Below are positions 8,888 through 16,900 of a DNA stretch of 64,000 nucleotides, in pieces (position 1 is the stretch's first letter; each line of letters opens with the position of its first letter). Location: assembly GCA_902363665.1 (NCBI GenBank), contig CABJAW010000004.1, forward strand, positions 62,001 through 126,000, read 5' to 3'. The stretch is from Lachnospiraceae bacterium. Its GTDB lineage: Bacteria; Bacillota; Clostridia; Lachnospirales; Lachnospiraceae. Under the pieces are notes generated by a model. The model ran no database searches and was not told where the DNA came from. It saw nothing but the letters and a program-made list of their open reading frames with translations. Both the position numbers and the translations under genes were made by a program.

Positions 8888-8916
8888 TTGCGAAGTGTAC
8901 GGCGGAATGATATAAT
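8888..8916 (+). promoter_or_regulatory. Promoter of riboswitch-controlled cation exporter
   Basis: TTGCGA (8888-8893), 17 bp, TATAAT (8911-8916). The transcript would start near 8923, about 30 nt before the riboswitch core. Confidence 0.8.
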
Positions 8917-8949
8917 GAAACAATACTTTTTGCGCTGCATATCAATCTA

Positions 8950-9036
8950 CAGTACAAACTGAACAGGCGGTGGATTTTCCAAGAGGCCGGGCCGACTAAA
9001 ATGGCAGCAGATGAATTTGCATCTGTGGGACAGTAG
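8950..9036 (+). promoter_or_regulatory. NiCo (czcD-type) cobalt/nickel riboswitch
   Basis: The leader contains the conserved purine-rich blocks of this class in order: ACAAACTGAACAGGCGGT, AAGAGGCCGGGCCGACTA, TGGCAGCAGATGA, and CATCTGTGGGACAGT. These fit the four-helix NiCo riboswitch described for Firmicute CDF exporters (recognised from memory). The last block also forms the left arm of the downstream terminator, so metal binding should block termination and switch the exporter on. The gene served, a CDF transporter, is the expected target. Confidence 0.8.
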
Positions 9037-9066
9037 TTTACGAATTGTTCCACAGGTGTTTTTTTA
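9023..9066 (+). terminator. Riboswitch expression-platform terminator
   Basis: CTGTGGGACA (9023-9032) pairs with TGTTCCACAG (9046-9055; one G-U pair), followed by a T-rich run. The left arm overlaps the last conserved block of the NiCo aptamer, so aptamer folding and termination are mutually exclusive. Confidence 0.75.
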
Positions 9067-9195
9067 TATAGTATAGTGGAAAATATCGTTAGAATTATCT
9101 GATTACAGGAAAAGTTCCCGGGATGATCGTATAGTCTCGGGGCATTCTTGAATTTGCGGGCATAAAGTTATCTTGGATAAATGGAGGTAACTGTT

Positions 9196-10347
9196 ATGGA
9201 ACAAAATGAACATTCAAAGTACGAAGATCCGAAAAAAAGAGCGGAAATAGGAAAAATGTCTGGTCTGATCGGAATTGCATGTAATTTTCTGCTGGCCGGA
9301 AGTAAGATCGCAGTCGGAAATTTTGCTGGTTCCACATCGATTGTAGCGGATGGACTTAACAATATGTCGGATGCTGCAAGCTCTGCTGTAACGCTGATCG
9401 GATTTAAGCTGGCAGAAAAGCCGGCAGACCGGGAGCATCCGTATGGCCATGCCCGATTTGAGTATCTGGCCAGTCTGGTTGTTTCTGCAATGATTTTGGT
9501 GATTGGTCTGGAATTGGCACAGAAGTCCGTGGAAAAGATAAAAAATCCGATTCCGGTGGAATTTTCGTGTGTGACACTTGCCGTTCTGGTGTTTTCGATT
9601 CTAATGAAAAGTGGCATGGCAGTATTTAACAGCAGGATGGGAAAAAAGATTCAATCGACAACACTGATTGCAACGGCCGCGGACAGCAGAAATGATGTGG
9701 TGACGACGACGGCAGTACTGCTTGCAACACTTGCAGAGCATTTTTTCGGTTGGAAAGCGGACGGACCGATGGGGATTCTTGTATCCCTGTTTGTGCTGTA
9801 CAGCGGAGTTACGCTGGCAAAGGAAACAATTTCGCCGCTGCTTGGCGAAGGCGCGGACGCAAAGATCCGTACAGAGCTGATGAATTATGTGAAAGAGCAT
9901 CCGCTGGTTCTCGGCTGTCATGATCTGATGGTACATGATTATGGTCCGGGCAAGTGTTATGCCAGTATTCATGTAGAAATGGACAAGGATGTAGACCCGA
10001 TGAAATGCCATGATGTGATTGATCATATTGAACGGGAATGTCTGGAAAAGTTCGGCACGAATCTGGTGATCCATTATGATCCGGTCAGTACAAATGATCT
10101 GGAGCTGGAAGAGATGCGGGAATTTGTGGAACAAGTGCTTGTGAAAAGGGATGAAAGGCTTCTGGTCCATGATTTTCGGATGCGGGAGAAAGAAGGAAAG
10201 ACAGAGCTGATGTTTGATCTGGTATTGCCGGATACCATGCAGGAGGAGAAGGAGAACATCCGGAAGATGCTGGAAGAAAGTCTGGAGTCTGCCGGAAAAC
10301 AGAATATAACATTGAACATCACCTTTGATCCGGAGCCGGAAATGTAA
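9196..10347 (+). CDS. Cation diffusion facilitator (probable Co/Ni exporter)
   Basis: 383 residues from the ATG at 9196, chosen because GGAGGT (9183-9188) sits 7 nt upstream; the ATG at 9181 is part of that site. Six-helix CDF core: TM2 carries DGLNNMSDA (N55/D59 candidate metal ligands) and TM5 carries ADSRNDV (DxxxD). The usual His/Asp zinc set is absent, which argues against a standard zinc exporter. A long cytosolic tail has a ferredoxin-like dimerisation domain (HDLMVHDYGPG...ASIHVEMD) and a second similar repeat (VHDFRMREKEGK). The upstream NiCo riboswitch implies Co2+/Ni2+ export; metal choice rests on that. Confidence 0.9.
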   Translation: MEQNEHSKYEDPKKRAEIGKMSGLIGIACNFLLAGSKIAVGNFAGSTSIVADGLNNMSDAASSAVTLIGFKLAEKPADREHPYGHARFEYLASLVVSAMILVIGLELAQKSVEKIKNPIPVEFSCVTLAVLVFSILMKSGMAVFNSRMGKKIQSTTLIATAADSRNDVVTTTAVLLATLAEHFFGWKADGPMGILVSLFVLYSGVTLAKETISPLLGEGADAKIRTELMNYVKEHPLVLGCHDLMVHDYGPGKCYASIHVEMDKDVDPMKCHDVIDHIERECLEKFGTNLVIHYDPVSTNDLELEEMREFVEQVLVKRDERLLVHDFRMREKEGKTELMFDLVLPDTMQEEKENIRKMLEESLESAGKQNITLNITFDPEPEM

Positions 10348-10352
10348 AATAT

Positions 10353-10463
10353 CAGATGTCATCGGACGGGAGATAAGGTGTTCGTCAGGTTTTGTAAGAT
10401 GTCACCGGACGGGAAGATAAGGTATCTGTCCGGTTTTGTCAAGATGTCGCCGGAGTTTTAGGT
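10353..10463 (+). repeat. Tandem repeat, 2.5 imperfect copies of about 44 bp
   Basis: CAGATGTCATCGGACGGGAG (10353) and AAGATGTCACCGGACGGGAA (10396) start two near-identical units, each ending in a GGTTTTGT block; a third, partial unit (AAGATGTCGCCGGAG, 10441) forms the left arm of the terminator. The second unit has its own CCGGAC/GTCCGG stem. It looks like terminator-arm duplication downstream of the CDF gene. Confidence 0.65.
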
Positions 10464-10487
10464 ATAGAATTTCGGCGGCATCTTTTT
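10442..10487 (+). terminator. Terminator after the cation exporter gene
   Basis: AGATGTCGCCGGA (10442-10454) pairs with TTCGGCGGCATCT (10471-10483), then a T-run. Confidence 0.8.
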
Positions 10488-10572
10488 GCTGTATTTTGTA
10501 CTGATTTCACAAATTCTTTTTTGCCCCTTTTCTTTTCCGAACGATTGTAGTATCATATCAATTGCAGTGCAA

Positions 10573-10621
10573 GCACTGAATATAGTGTTTTAAAAAAGAC
10601 AAACAACAATATATAGTATGT
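10573..10621 (+). promoter_or_regulatory. Twin NrdR boxes upstream of nrdD
   Basis: Two 16-bp sites, GCACTGAATATAGTGT (10573-10588) and ACAATATATAGTATGT (10606-10621), each match 13 of 16 positions of the NrdR consensus (acaCwAtATaTwGtgt, from memory). Starts are 33 bp apart, about three helical turns, as expected for cooperative NrdR binding. NrdR represses ribonucleotide reductase genes when dATP is high; the gene downstream is nrdD. Confidence 0.75.
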
Positions 10622-10701
10622 GCTATCATAGACTGAAAAAACGGAAAGATTTGTGGTTTTTCCGGAGAGGCAGCAATGAGAAAGGACGGAGGAGGCAGTT
10701 C

Positions 10702-12921
10702 ATGGACAGTACAGTAAAAACGCGTGTAATCAAAAGAAACGGAGAGGAAGTAAGCTTTGATCTTTCTAAGATTATCAGCGCGATCAGCAAGGCAAATCGG
10801 GAAGTGGATCCGATTCATCGAATGAATGAATATCAGATCATGGCGATTGCGGAGAAGATTGCGCAGCAGACGGAGGAAGCCATGCATGCAGTGAATGTAG
10901 AAGACATTCAGAATATGGTGGAGACCGGGATTATGGAGATGCGCGGGTATGAGGTGGCACAGAAATATGTGCGTTACCGTTACAAACGTGAGCTGACCCG
11001 CAAGTCAAACACAACAGACAATGGAATTCTTGCACTGATTGAGCATCTGAACGAGGAAGTAAAGCAGGAAAATTCCAATAAAAATCCGGTGATCAATTCG
11101 ACGCAGCGTGATTATATGGCAGGCGAGGTCAGCAAGGACTTAAGCCGCCGTGTTCTGCTGCCGGAGGAGATTGTGCGTGCACATGAGGCGGGAATCATCC
11201 ATTTCCACGATATGGATTATTATGCACAGAAGGAGCACAACTGCGATCTGATCAATCTTGAGGATATGCTTCAGAATGGTACCGTCATCAGTGAGACGAT
11301 GATCGAGAAACCGCACAGCTTTTTTACAGCCTGCAATGTGACAACACAGATCGTGGCACAGGTTGCTTCCAATCAGTATGGCGGCCAGTCATTTACACTG
11401 TCACACCTGGCTCCGTTTGTGGATGTGAGCCGTCAGAAGCTTAGGAAAAGCGTCATTGAGGAGCGCATCGAGGCAGGCGAATCACTCGATGAGGAGATTA
11501 TCCGCAAGGTAACGGAGCACCGCCTGAAAGAAGAGGTAAAAAACGGAATCCAGACAATTCAGTATCAGCTGATTACACTGATGACATGTAATGGCCAGGC
11601 GCCATTTGTTACAGTCTTCATGTATTTGGATGAGGTGCCGGAGGGTCAGACGAGAGAAGATCTTGCGTTGATTATCGAGGAAGTGCTGCGTCAGAGAATG
11701 CAGGGAGTAAAAAATGAAAAAGGCGTGTGGATTACCCCAGCGTTCCCAAAACTGATCTATGTGCTGGATGAAGATAATATCACGGAGAATTCCAAATACT
11801 GGCATTTGACGGAGCTTGCAGCAAAGTGTACTGCGAAGCGCATGGTGCCGGACTATATTTCTGCAAAGATCATGCGTGAACTGAAACAGGGGGATGTATA
11901 TCCGTGCATGGGCTGCCGTTCGTTCCTGACGGTGGAGGACAGCCAGAGAAATGAGGATGGAAGCCATAAATTTTACGGACGGTTCAATCAGGGGGTTGTA
12001 ACGATCAATCTGGTGGATGTAGCCTGTTCGTCGCAGGGCAGCATGGAAGAATTCTGGAAGATTCTGGATGAACGTCTGGAACTCTGTCACAGAGGACTGC
12101 GCTGCCGTCATGAGCGTCTGCTTGGAACGGTGTCGGATGTGGCACCAATCCTGTGGCAGAACGGTGCGCTTGCCCGCCTGAAAAAGGGAGAGAAGATCGA
12201 TAAACTTCTTTACAACGGTTATTCGACCATCTCACTTGGATACGCAGGACTGTATGAGATGTGCGTGCGGATGACGGGAAAATCCCATACCGATCCGGAA
12301 GCGAAGCCGTTTGCACTTGCGGTGATGCAGCATTTAAATGACAAATGCCGGGAATGGAGAGAGGCAGAGCATATCAGCTATTCCGTTTACGGAACGCCGA
12401 TGGAGTCGACAACTTATCGTTTCGCGAAATGTCTGCAGCGCCGGTTTGGCATTATTCCGGGTGTAACGGACAAAAATTACATTACAAACAGCTACCATGT
12501 ACATGTGACAGAAGAGATCGATGCGTTCCACAAGCTGAAATTCGAATCGGAATTTCAGAAGCTTTCTCCGGGAGGAGCAGTCAGCTATGTGGAAGTACCG
12601 AATATGCAGGAAAATATTCCGGCGGTGCTTTCTGTGATGAAATACATTTATGAGAACATCATGTATGCGGAATTAAATACAAAGAGTGACTATTGCGAAA
12701 AGTGTGGATATGATGGAGAGATCAGAATCATAGAAGATGAGAGCGGAAAACTCATCTGGGAATGTCCGAACTGCGGCAACCGTGATCAGAACCTTCTGTC
12801 AGTAGCGCGCCGGACCTGTGGCTATATTGGAACCCAGTTCTGGAATCAGGGCCGGACGCAGGAGATCAAGGACCGTGTGCTGCATCTGTCAACCGGAACG
12901 ATTTCTGCAAAAGAGTGCTGA
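10702..12921 (+). CDS. nrdD: Anaerobic ribonucleoside-triphosphate reductase
   Basis: 739 residues from ATG 10702, which has GGAGGAGG 6 nt upstream; an upstream in-frame ATG (10618) overlaps a NrdR box and has no RBS. Class III RNR reduces NTPs to dNTPs with a glycyl radical. N-terminal ATP-cone (KTRVIKRNGEEVSFDLSKI, about residues 5-95) gives dATP control. The catalytic barrel includes the CMGCRSFLT loop. The C-terminus has a zinc site (CEKCG...CPNCG) and the glycyl-radical motif RRTCGYIG (Gly near 707). It is followed by its activase nrdG. Oxygen-sensitive, which fits an anaerobe. Confidence 0.97.
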   Translation: MDSTVKTRVIKRNGEEVSFDLSKIISAISKANREVDPIHRMNEYQIMAIAEKIAQQTEEAMHAVNVEDIQNMVETGIMEMRGYEVAQKYVRYRYKRELTRKSNTTDNGILALIEHLNEEVKQENSNKNPVINSTQRDYMAGEVSKDLSRRVLLPEEIVRAHEAGIIHFHDMDYYAQKEHNCDLINLEDMLQNGTVISETMIEKPHSFFTACNVTTQIVAQVASNQYGGQSFTLSHLAPFVDVSRQKLRKSVIEERIEAGESLDEEIIRKVTEHRLKEEVKNGIQTIQYQLITLMTCNGQAPFVTVFMYLDEVPEGQTREDLALIIEEVLRQRMQGVKNEKGVWITPAFPKLIYVLDEDNITENSKYWHLTELAAKCTAKRMVPDYISAKIMRELKQGDVYPCMGCRSFLTVEDSQRNEDGSHKFYGRFNQGVVTINLVDVACSSQGSMEEFWKILDERLELCHRGLRCRHERLLGTVSDVAPILWQNGALARLKKGEKIDKLLYNGYSTISLGYAGLYEMCVRMTGKSHTDPEAKPFALAVMQHLNDKCREWREAEHISYSVYGTPMESTTYRFAKCLQRRFGIIPGVTDKNYITNSYHVHVTEEIDAFHKLKFESEFQKLSPGGAVSYVEVPNMQENIPAVLSVMKYIYENIMYAELNTKSDYCEKCGYDGEIRIIEDESGKLIWECPNCGNRDQNLLSVARRTCGYIGTQFWNQGRTQEIKDRVLHLSTGTISAKEC

Positions 12922-12937
12922 GAAGCGGGAGTGAGAG

Positions 12938-13465
12938 ATGAACATTGGAGAAATTTTGACAGCTGATTGTGCGAACGGGCTCGGCATGCGGGTATCGGTG
13001 TTTGTATCCGGCTGCCTGAATCACTGCAAGGGCTGCTTTCAGCCGCAGACATGGGAATTTGATTATGGAATTCCGTATGATGGGGCGGTGGAACAGAAAA
13101 TTTTGGATGAGCTGGCAATGCCGTATTACGACGGTCTGACGATCCTTGGCGGGGAACCGTTTGAAATCCAGAATCAGGAGACAGTAGCAGCGCTGATTGG
13201 CAGGGTAAAAAAAGAACTTCCGGCGCGAAATATCTGGATGTACACCGGTTATACGTATGACCGGGATCTGGTTCCGGGCGGATGCCGTTATACGAAGTTT
13301 ACTGATTCGATCCTGGATCAGATCGATATCCTGGTAGATGGCCGGTTCATGGAGGAAAAGAAAAACCTGTGCCTGAAATTCCGCGGCTCAGAGAATCAGC
13401 GGATCATCGATATGAGGCAGACACGCGCAGCAGGAAAGGTTGTGCTCAGTCCGCTGAACAATTAG
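12938..13465 (+). CDS. nrdG: Anaerobic RNR-activating radical SAM protein
   Basis: 175 residues. The radical-SAM cluster motif is CLNHCKGC (Cys26, Cys30, Cys33, the CxxxCxxC spacing), followed by TILGGEPFEIQNQ (the GGE SAM-binding motif). NrdG cleaves S-adenosylmethionine to install the glycyl radical on NrdD. It lies 16 bp after nrdD with its own RBS (GGGAGTGAG), so the two are cotranscribed under the NrdR boxes, and is followed by a terminator. Confidence 0.96.
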   Translation: MNIGEILTADCANGLGMRVSVFVSGCLNHCKGCFQPQTWEFDYGIPYDGAVEQKILDELAMPYYDGLTILGGEPFEIQNQETVAALIGRVKKELPARNIWMYTGYTYDRDLVPGGCRYTKFTDSILDQIDILVDGRFMEEKKNLCLKFRGSENQRIIDMRQTRAAGKVVLSPLNN

Positions 13466-13470
13466 GTTTG

Positions 13471-13503
13471 AAAGGCAGTCGGAGCGATTCGGCTGTCTTT
13501 TTT
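13471..13503 (+). terminator. Terminator of nrdDG
   Basis: GGCAGTCGGA, loop GCGA, TTCGGCTGTC, then a seven-T run. Confidence 0.8.
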
Positions 13504-13590
13504 ATGATGTGTCCGGCAGAGGAGCAGCTGGAGTTTCGCTGTGAAAAAAGAGAATGGGCTTGTTTTTTGCTGCTTAAAGGAAGGAAAGCA

Positions 13591-13618
13591 TTGCTTTTGA
13601 AAGTTGATATGTTATAAT
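13591..13618 (+). promoter_or_regulatory. Promoter of purF-like gene
   Basis: TTGCTT (13591-13596), 16-bp spacer, TATAAT (13613-13618), about 90 bp before the start codon. Confidence 0.6.
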
Positions 13619-13708
13619 AAAACCGCTGTAATATTGTAAAAGAAAACAGCAGAAGAAAGAACAAAAAAGAGAAAAATCAGTTACAAAAAAGAGAAAAAGG
13701 AGACGGAG

Positions 13709-15124
13709 ATGGGCGGTATATTTGGAGTTGCGTCAAAAAGAAGTTGTACACTGGAGTTATTTTACGGAATCGATTATCATTCACATCTTGGAACACGCCG
13801 CGGAGGTATGGCGGTGTGCGGAGAACAGGGATTTCAGCGTGCGATCCACAATATAGAAAATTCTCCGTTCCGTACGAAATTTGAGAGCGATGTCGAGGAG
13901 ATGGAGGGAAATCTCGGAATCGGCTGTATTTCAGACTATGATCCGCAGCCGCTTCTGATCCAGTCCCATCTGGGAAGCTTTGCAATTACAACGGTCGGAA
14001 AGATCAATAATATGGAAGAACTGCTTCAGAAGGTGTATGAAAACGGAAACACACACTTTCAGGAGATGAGCAGCGGTCAGATCAATGCGACCGAACTGGT
14101 GGCAGCGCTGATCTGCAAAAAGGATTCGATCGTAGAGGGACTGCAGTTTGTGCAGCGGGTGATTGACGGTTCGATGACGATTTTACTGATGACGAAAGAT
14201 GGTATTTATGCGTCGAGAGACCGGCTGGGCAGAACACCGCTGATTATTGGAAAAAAAGAGGACGGCTACTGCGTTTCCTTTGAAAGTTTTGCATATCTGA
14301 ATCTGGGCTATAGTGATTATCGTGAGCTTGGACCGGCGGAGATTGATTATATTACCCCGGATGGCGTGAAGGTGGTTGCGGAGCCTGGAAAAGAGATGCG
14401 GATCTGTTCATTCCTCTGGGTTTACTACGGTTATCCGACTTCCGCTTATGAGGGAGTCAATGTAGAAGAGATGCGTTATAAATGCGGAAGCATGCTGGCA
14501 CAGCGGGATGCGCAGGCCGGAGATGTGCACCCGGATATCGTTGCGGGCGTGCCGGACTCCGGTATTGCACATGCGGTCGGTTATGCGAATGAATCAGGAA
14601 TCCCGTTTGCCCGGCCATTTATCAAGTACACACCAACATGGCCTCGTTCGTTTATGCCGACGAAACAGAGTCAGAGAAACCTGATCGCAAGGATGAAACT
14701 GATTCCGGTTAAGGCACTGATTAAAGAAAAGAAACTGCTGCTGATTGATGATTCCATCGTGCGTGGCACACAGCTGCGGGAGACAACCGAATTTCTGTAT
14801 CAGAGCGGGGCGAAGGAAGTACATGTCCGTCCGGCGTGCCCGCCGCTTCTTTATGGCTGCAAGTATCTGAATTTTTCGCGTTCCAAGTCAGATATGGATC
14901 TGATCACGAGACGTGTGATCCAGGAGCGGGAGACGAATGTGACGCAGGAGGTATTGGACGATTACGCGGATCCGTGCAGCAAACGGTATGAGGCGATGCT
15001 TGAGGCGATCCGTAAACAGCAGAATTTCACGACGCTGCGCTATCATCGTCTGGATGATCTGGAAAAATCGATCGGGATAGAGCCGTGTAAGCTCTGCACG
15101 TACTGTTTCAGCGGAAAAGAGTGA
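13709..15124 (+). CDS. PurF paralogue lacking the catalytic glutaminase cysteine
   Basis: 471 residues with the two-domain amidophosphoribosyltransferase fold. The Ntn-hydrolase glutaminase begins MGGIFGVASKR instead of M-C-G-x-F-G: the Cys that becomes residue 1 and attacks glutamine is Gly. The rest of the domain (LGTRRGGMAV, ASRDRLGRTPL) is kept. The PRPP loop is intact (LLIDDSIVRGTQLRE, about residues 343-357). Near the C-terminus Cys460, Cys463 and Cys466 (CKLCTYC) could bind metal. Without the Cys it cannot use glutamine the normal way; it may use ammonia, or regulate. It is far from the purEMND operon here. RBS AAGGAGACGGAG precedes the ATG. Confidence 0.85.
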   Translation: MGGIFGVASKRSCTLELFYGIDYHSHLGTRRGGMAVCGEQGFQRAIHNIENSPFRTKFESDVEEMEGNLGIGCISDYDPQPLLIQSHLGSFAITTVGKINNMEELLQKVYENGNTHFQEMSSGQINATELVAALICKKDSIVEGLQFVQRVIDGSMTILLMTKDGIYASRDRLGRTPLIIGKKEDGYCVSFESFAYLNLGYSDYRELGPAEIDYITPDGVKVVAEPGKEMRICSFLWVYYGYPTSAYEGVNVEEMRYKCGSMLAQRDAQAGDVHPDIVAGVPDSGIAHAVGYANESGIPFARPFIKYTPTWPRSFMPTKQSQRNLIARMKLIPVKALIKEKKLLLIDDSIVRGTQLRETTEFLYQSGAKEVHVRPACPPLLYGCKYLNFSRSKSDMDLITRRVIQERETNVTQEVLDDYADPCSKRYEAMLEAIRKQQNFTTLRYHRLDDLEKSIGIEPCKLCTYCFSGKE

Positions 15125-15135
15125 CAGGAGACAGA

Positions 15136-15819
15136 ATGAAAACAACAGATAAAAAAGGAAAAGGTGAGTCGACGGAAAATCTGGATGAAAAAAGAAAGCT
15201 TGCGCTTGAGATCATTGAAAAATTGAAACAGGCTTATCCGGATGCGGGCTGTACGCTGGATTATGACGATGCATGGAAACTGCTGGTCAGTGTGCGGCTG
15301 GCGGCGCAGTGCACAGACGCGCGCGTGAATGTCGTTGTGGAGGATTTATATAAAAAATTTCCGGATGTGAACGCGCTGGCGGAAGCACAGCCGGAGGAGA
15401 TCGAGGAAATTGTCCGTCCGTGCGGCCTTGGAAAGAGCAAGGCGCGTGATATCAGTGCCTGTATGCGGATGCTGCGTGATGAATACCACAGTCAGGTGCC
15501 TGATGATTTTGATGCACTTCTGAAATTGCCCGGGGTCGGCAGAAAGAGCGCGAATCTGATCATGGGAGATGTGTTTGGCAAACCGGCGATCGTGACGGAT
15601 ACGCACTGCATCCGCCTGACAAACCGCATGGGACTCGTAGACGGGATCAAGGAGCCGAAAAAAGTAGAGATGGCGCTGTGGAAGATCATTCCACCGGAAG
15701 AAGGCAGTGATTTCTGCCACAGGCTGGTGGAGCATGGAAGAGCAGTCTGTACCGCAAGGACGAAACCGTATTGTGAACGGTGTGTGCTACAGGAGATCTG
15801 TCCGAAGATCGGAGTATGA
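15136..15819 (+). CDS. nth: Endonuclease III (base-excision repair glycosylase)
   Basis: 227 residues from ATG 15136 (AGGAGA 6 nt upstream; a GTG at 15121 overlapping the previous stop is less likely). It removes oxidised pyrimidines and nicks the abasic site. Helix-hairpin-helix LPGVGRKSANLIMG holds the Schiff-base Lys137; the catalytic Asp155 is in VTDTHCIRLTNRMG. A [4Fe-4S] loop closes the protein (C-x6-C-x2-C-x5-C in CTARTKPYCERCVLQEIC). It lies directly after the purF-like gene, probably cotranscribed, and is followed by a MITE whose internal hairpin could serve as terminator. Confidence 0.96.
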   Translation: MKTTDKKGKGESTENLDEKRKLALEIIEKLKQAYPDAGCTLDYDDAWKLLVSVRLAAQCTDARVNVVVEDLYKKFPDVNALAEAQPEEIEEIVRPCGLGKSKARDISACMRMLRDEYHSQVPDDFDALLKLPGVGRKSANLIMGDVFGKPAIVTDTHCIRLTNRMGLVDGIKEPKKVEMALWKIIPPEEGSDFCHRLVEHGRAVCTARTKPYCERCVLQEICPKIGV

Positions 15820-15851
15820 CAGAAAAAACAGAGGTGGAGCAGATTGCAGAT

Positions 15852-16009
15852 GTCTGTTTGTAACTGTTCAGAGCCAGGCAAAATTTCATAAAACAGGCGG
15901 AAAATGCTTGCATTTTTAAGCCTGTTTTTGAAATTTTATTTGGCGGATACGCCACACCGACGAAATGCGTAGCATTTTGGAGGTTGGCTCTGAACAGTTA
16001 CGTCTGTTT
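15852..16009. mobile_element. 142-bp MITE (copy 1) with 8-bp target duplication
   Basis: The element spans 15860-16001. Its ends are perfect 17-bp inverted repeats, GTAACTGTTCAGAGCCA and TGGCTCTGAACAGTTAC. It is flanked by the direct repeat GTCTGTTT at 15852-15859 and 16002-16009. It matches the copy at 51983 in 141 of 142 bases. It has no coding capacity; inside is a strong hairpin (AAAACAGGC...GCCTGTTTT) that could terminate transcription of nth. GTAA ends and 8-bp duplications are hallmarks of the IS66 family (family knowledge), so it was probably moved in trans by an IS66 transposase. Confidence 0.93.
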
Positions 16010-16098
16010 CATAATAGTCAAGAAAACGTAAAAAAAAGAAGAAAATCCGACCCATTCTCACCTGAAAATGAGAAAAAAAGTCAATAAAAGAAAAACGA

Positions 16099-16127
16099 TT
16101 GACATTTGAAATGAAATAAAATAGAAT
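16099..16127 (+). promoter_or_regulatory. Promoter of metal-ATPase operon
   Basis: TTGACA (16099-16104), 17 bp, TAGAAT (16122-16127). The leader of about 200 nt before the first small gene has no recognised riboswitch. Confidence 0.85.
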
Positions 16128-16331
16128 ACCAATTAAGGCAAACAAAACCGACAAACAAAATGTTGTATGTAACCATATAAAAAGAGTTGCATGAAACTAC
16201 CGGAAGTGCGGCGGACAGGAAAAAAGTACGGCACGTCTGACAGGAGTAAATGGTGTATTATTTGCTGCAGGACGAGTCAGCTGAGAAATGGCGCTGCAAA
16301 AGTCGGTTTTGAGAAGATCAGGAGGTGCAGG

Positions 16332-16412
16332 ATGAAAAAACATAAATTCTGGGCATGGGCAATGATCGTATGCCTGGCTATGACAATTTACACAGGACAC
16401 AAACACAAATAA
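16332..16412 (+). CDS. 26-residue membrane peptide
   Basis: ATG at 16332 with an excellent RBS (AGGAGGTGCAGG). It encodes MKKHKFWAWAMIVCLAMTIY plus TGHKHK: basic N-terminus, one hydrophobic helix, and a His/Lys-rich tail (HKHK) that might touch metal. A longer in-frame start at 16191 lacks an RBS. It precedes a DUF6110 protein by 17 bp and a metal P-ATPase, so it may be a small ATPase subunit, in the manner of known P-type ATPase micropeptides (inference). Confidence 0.7.
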   Translation: MKKHKFWAWAMIVCLAMTIYTGHKHK

Positions 16413-16429
16413 ACAGGAGGAATGAACAA

Positions 16430-16779
16430 TGTGGGATTGCTTTAAGAATATCGACGGAAAGAAAACAGGAATTTTTGCAGCTGGAGTACTCTTCGGTACC
16501 GCAGGCATCAAACTCCTTTCCAGCAAGGATGCAAAGAAAGTATATACAAACTGTACTGCAGCAGTGCTTCGCGCGAAGGACTGCGTGATGAAGACTGCAA
16601 CTACAATTCAGGAGAATGCAGAGGATATCTACGCAGATGCAGTAGCGATCAACGAGGAGCGTGCAGCAGCAGAGGAAGCATTTGAGGATGCGGAGGCATG
16701 CTTTGAGGATGAGGCAGAGGAGACAACAGAAGAGACTGCAGCTGAAGCAGCAAAGGACGCTGCAGCAGATGCCAAGTAA
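16430..16779 (+). CDS. DUF6110-like membrane-anchored acidic protein
   Basis: About 116 residues, starting MWDCFKNIDGKKTGIFAAG with a short hydrophobic stretch (IFAAGVLFGTAGIKLL), then the SSKDAKKVYTNCTAAVLRAK block typical of DUF6110 (recognised from memory), a helical segment, and a very acidic Ala/Glu-rich tail (EEAFEDAEACFEDEAEET) that could buffer cations. RBS GGAGGAATGAACA. It lies between the 26-residue peptide and the P-ATPase. Role unknown; likely an accessory of metal transport. Confidence 0.8.
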
Positions 16780-16799
16780 TTAATTATAGAAACGATTAC

Positions 16800-16882
16800 A
16801 GATCATGTGAAACACAGAGAGTCTGCGGCAGATACCGAAAGGTGTCAGCTGGCAGGCTCGCCTTCTGTTTAACCGGTTCGAT
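16800..16882 (+). promoter_or_regulatory. Imperfect hairpin between DUF6110 gene and ATPase gene
   Basis: CAGAGAGTCTGC pairs imperfectly with GCAGGCTCGCCTTCTG, with a short T-stretch after it. It may be a weak attenuator or an RNA-processing site tuning ATPase level relative to its small partners. Confidence 0.35.
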
Positions 16883-16900
16883 TTATTACGGAGGAATATT

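Noticed and set aside
9601-10362. 253-aa minus-strand ORF opposite the cation exporter gene
   Set aside because: Reverse shadow of the CDF gene; composition is unlike a real protein and there is no promoter.
16191-16331. Upstream extension of the 26-residue peptide gene
   Set aside because: No RBS near 16191, whereas an excellent RBS sits before 16332; the upstream part is Arg/Cys-rich noise.
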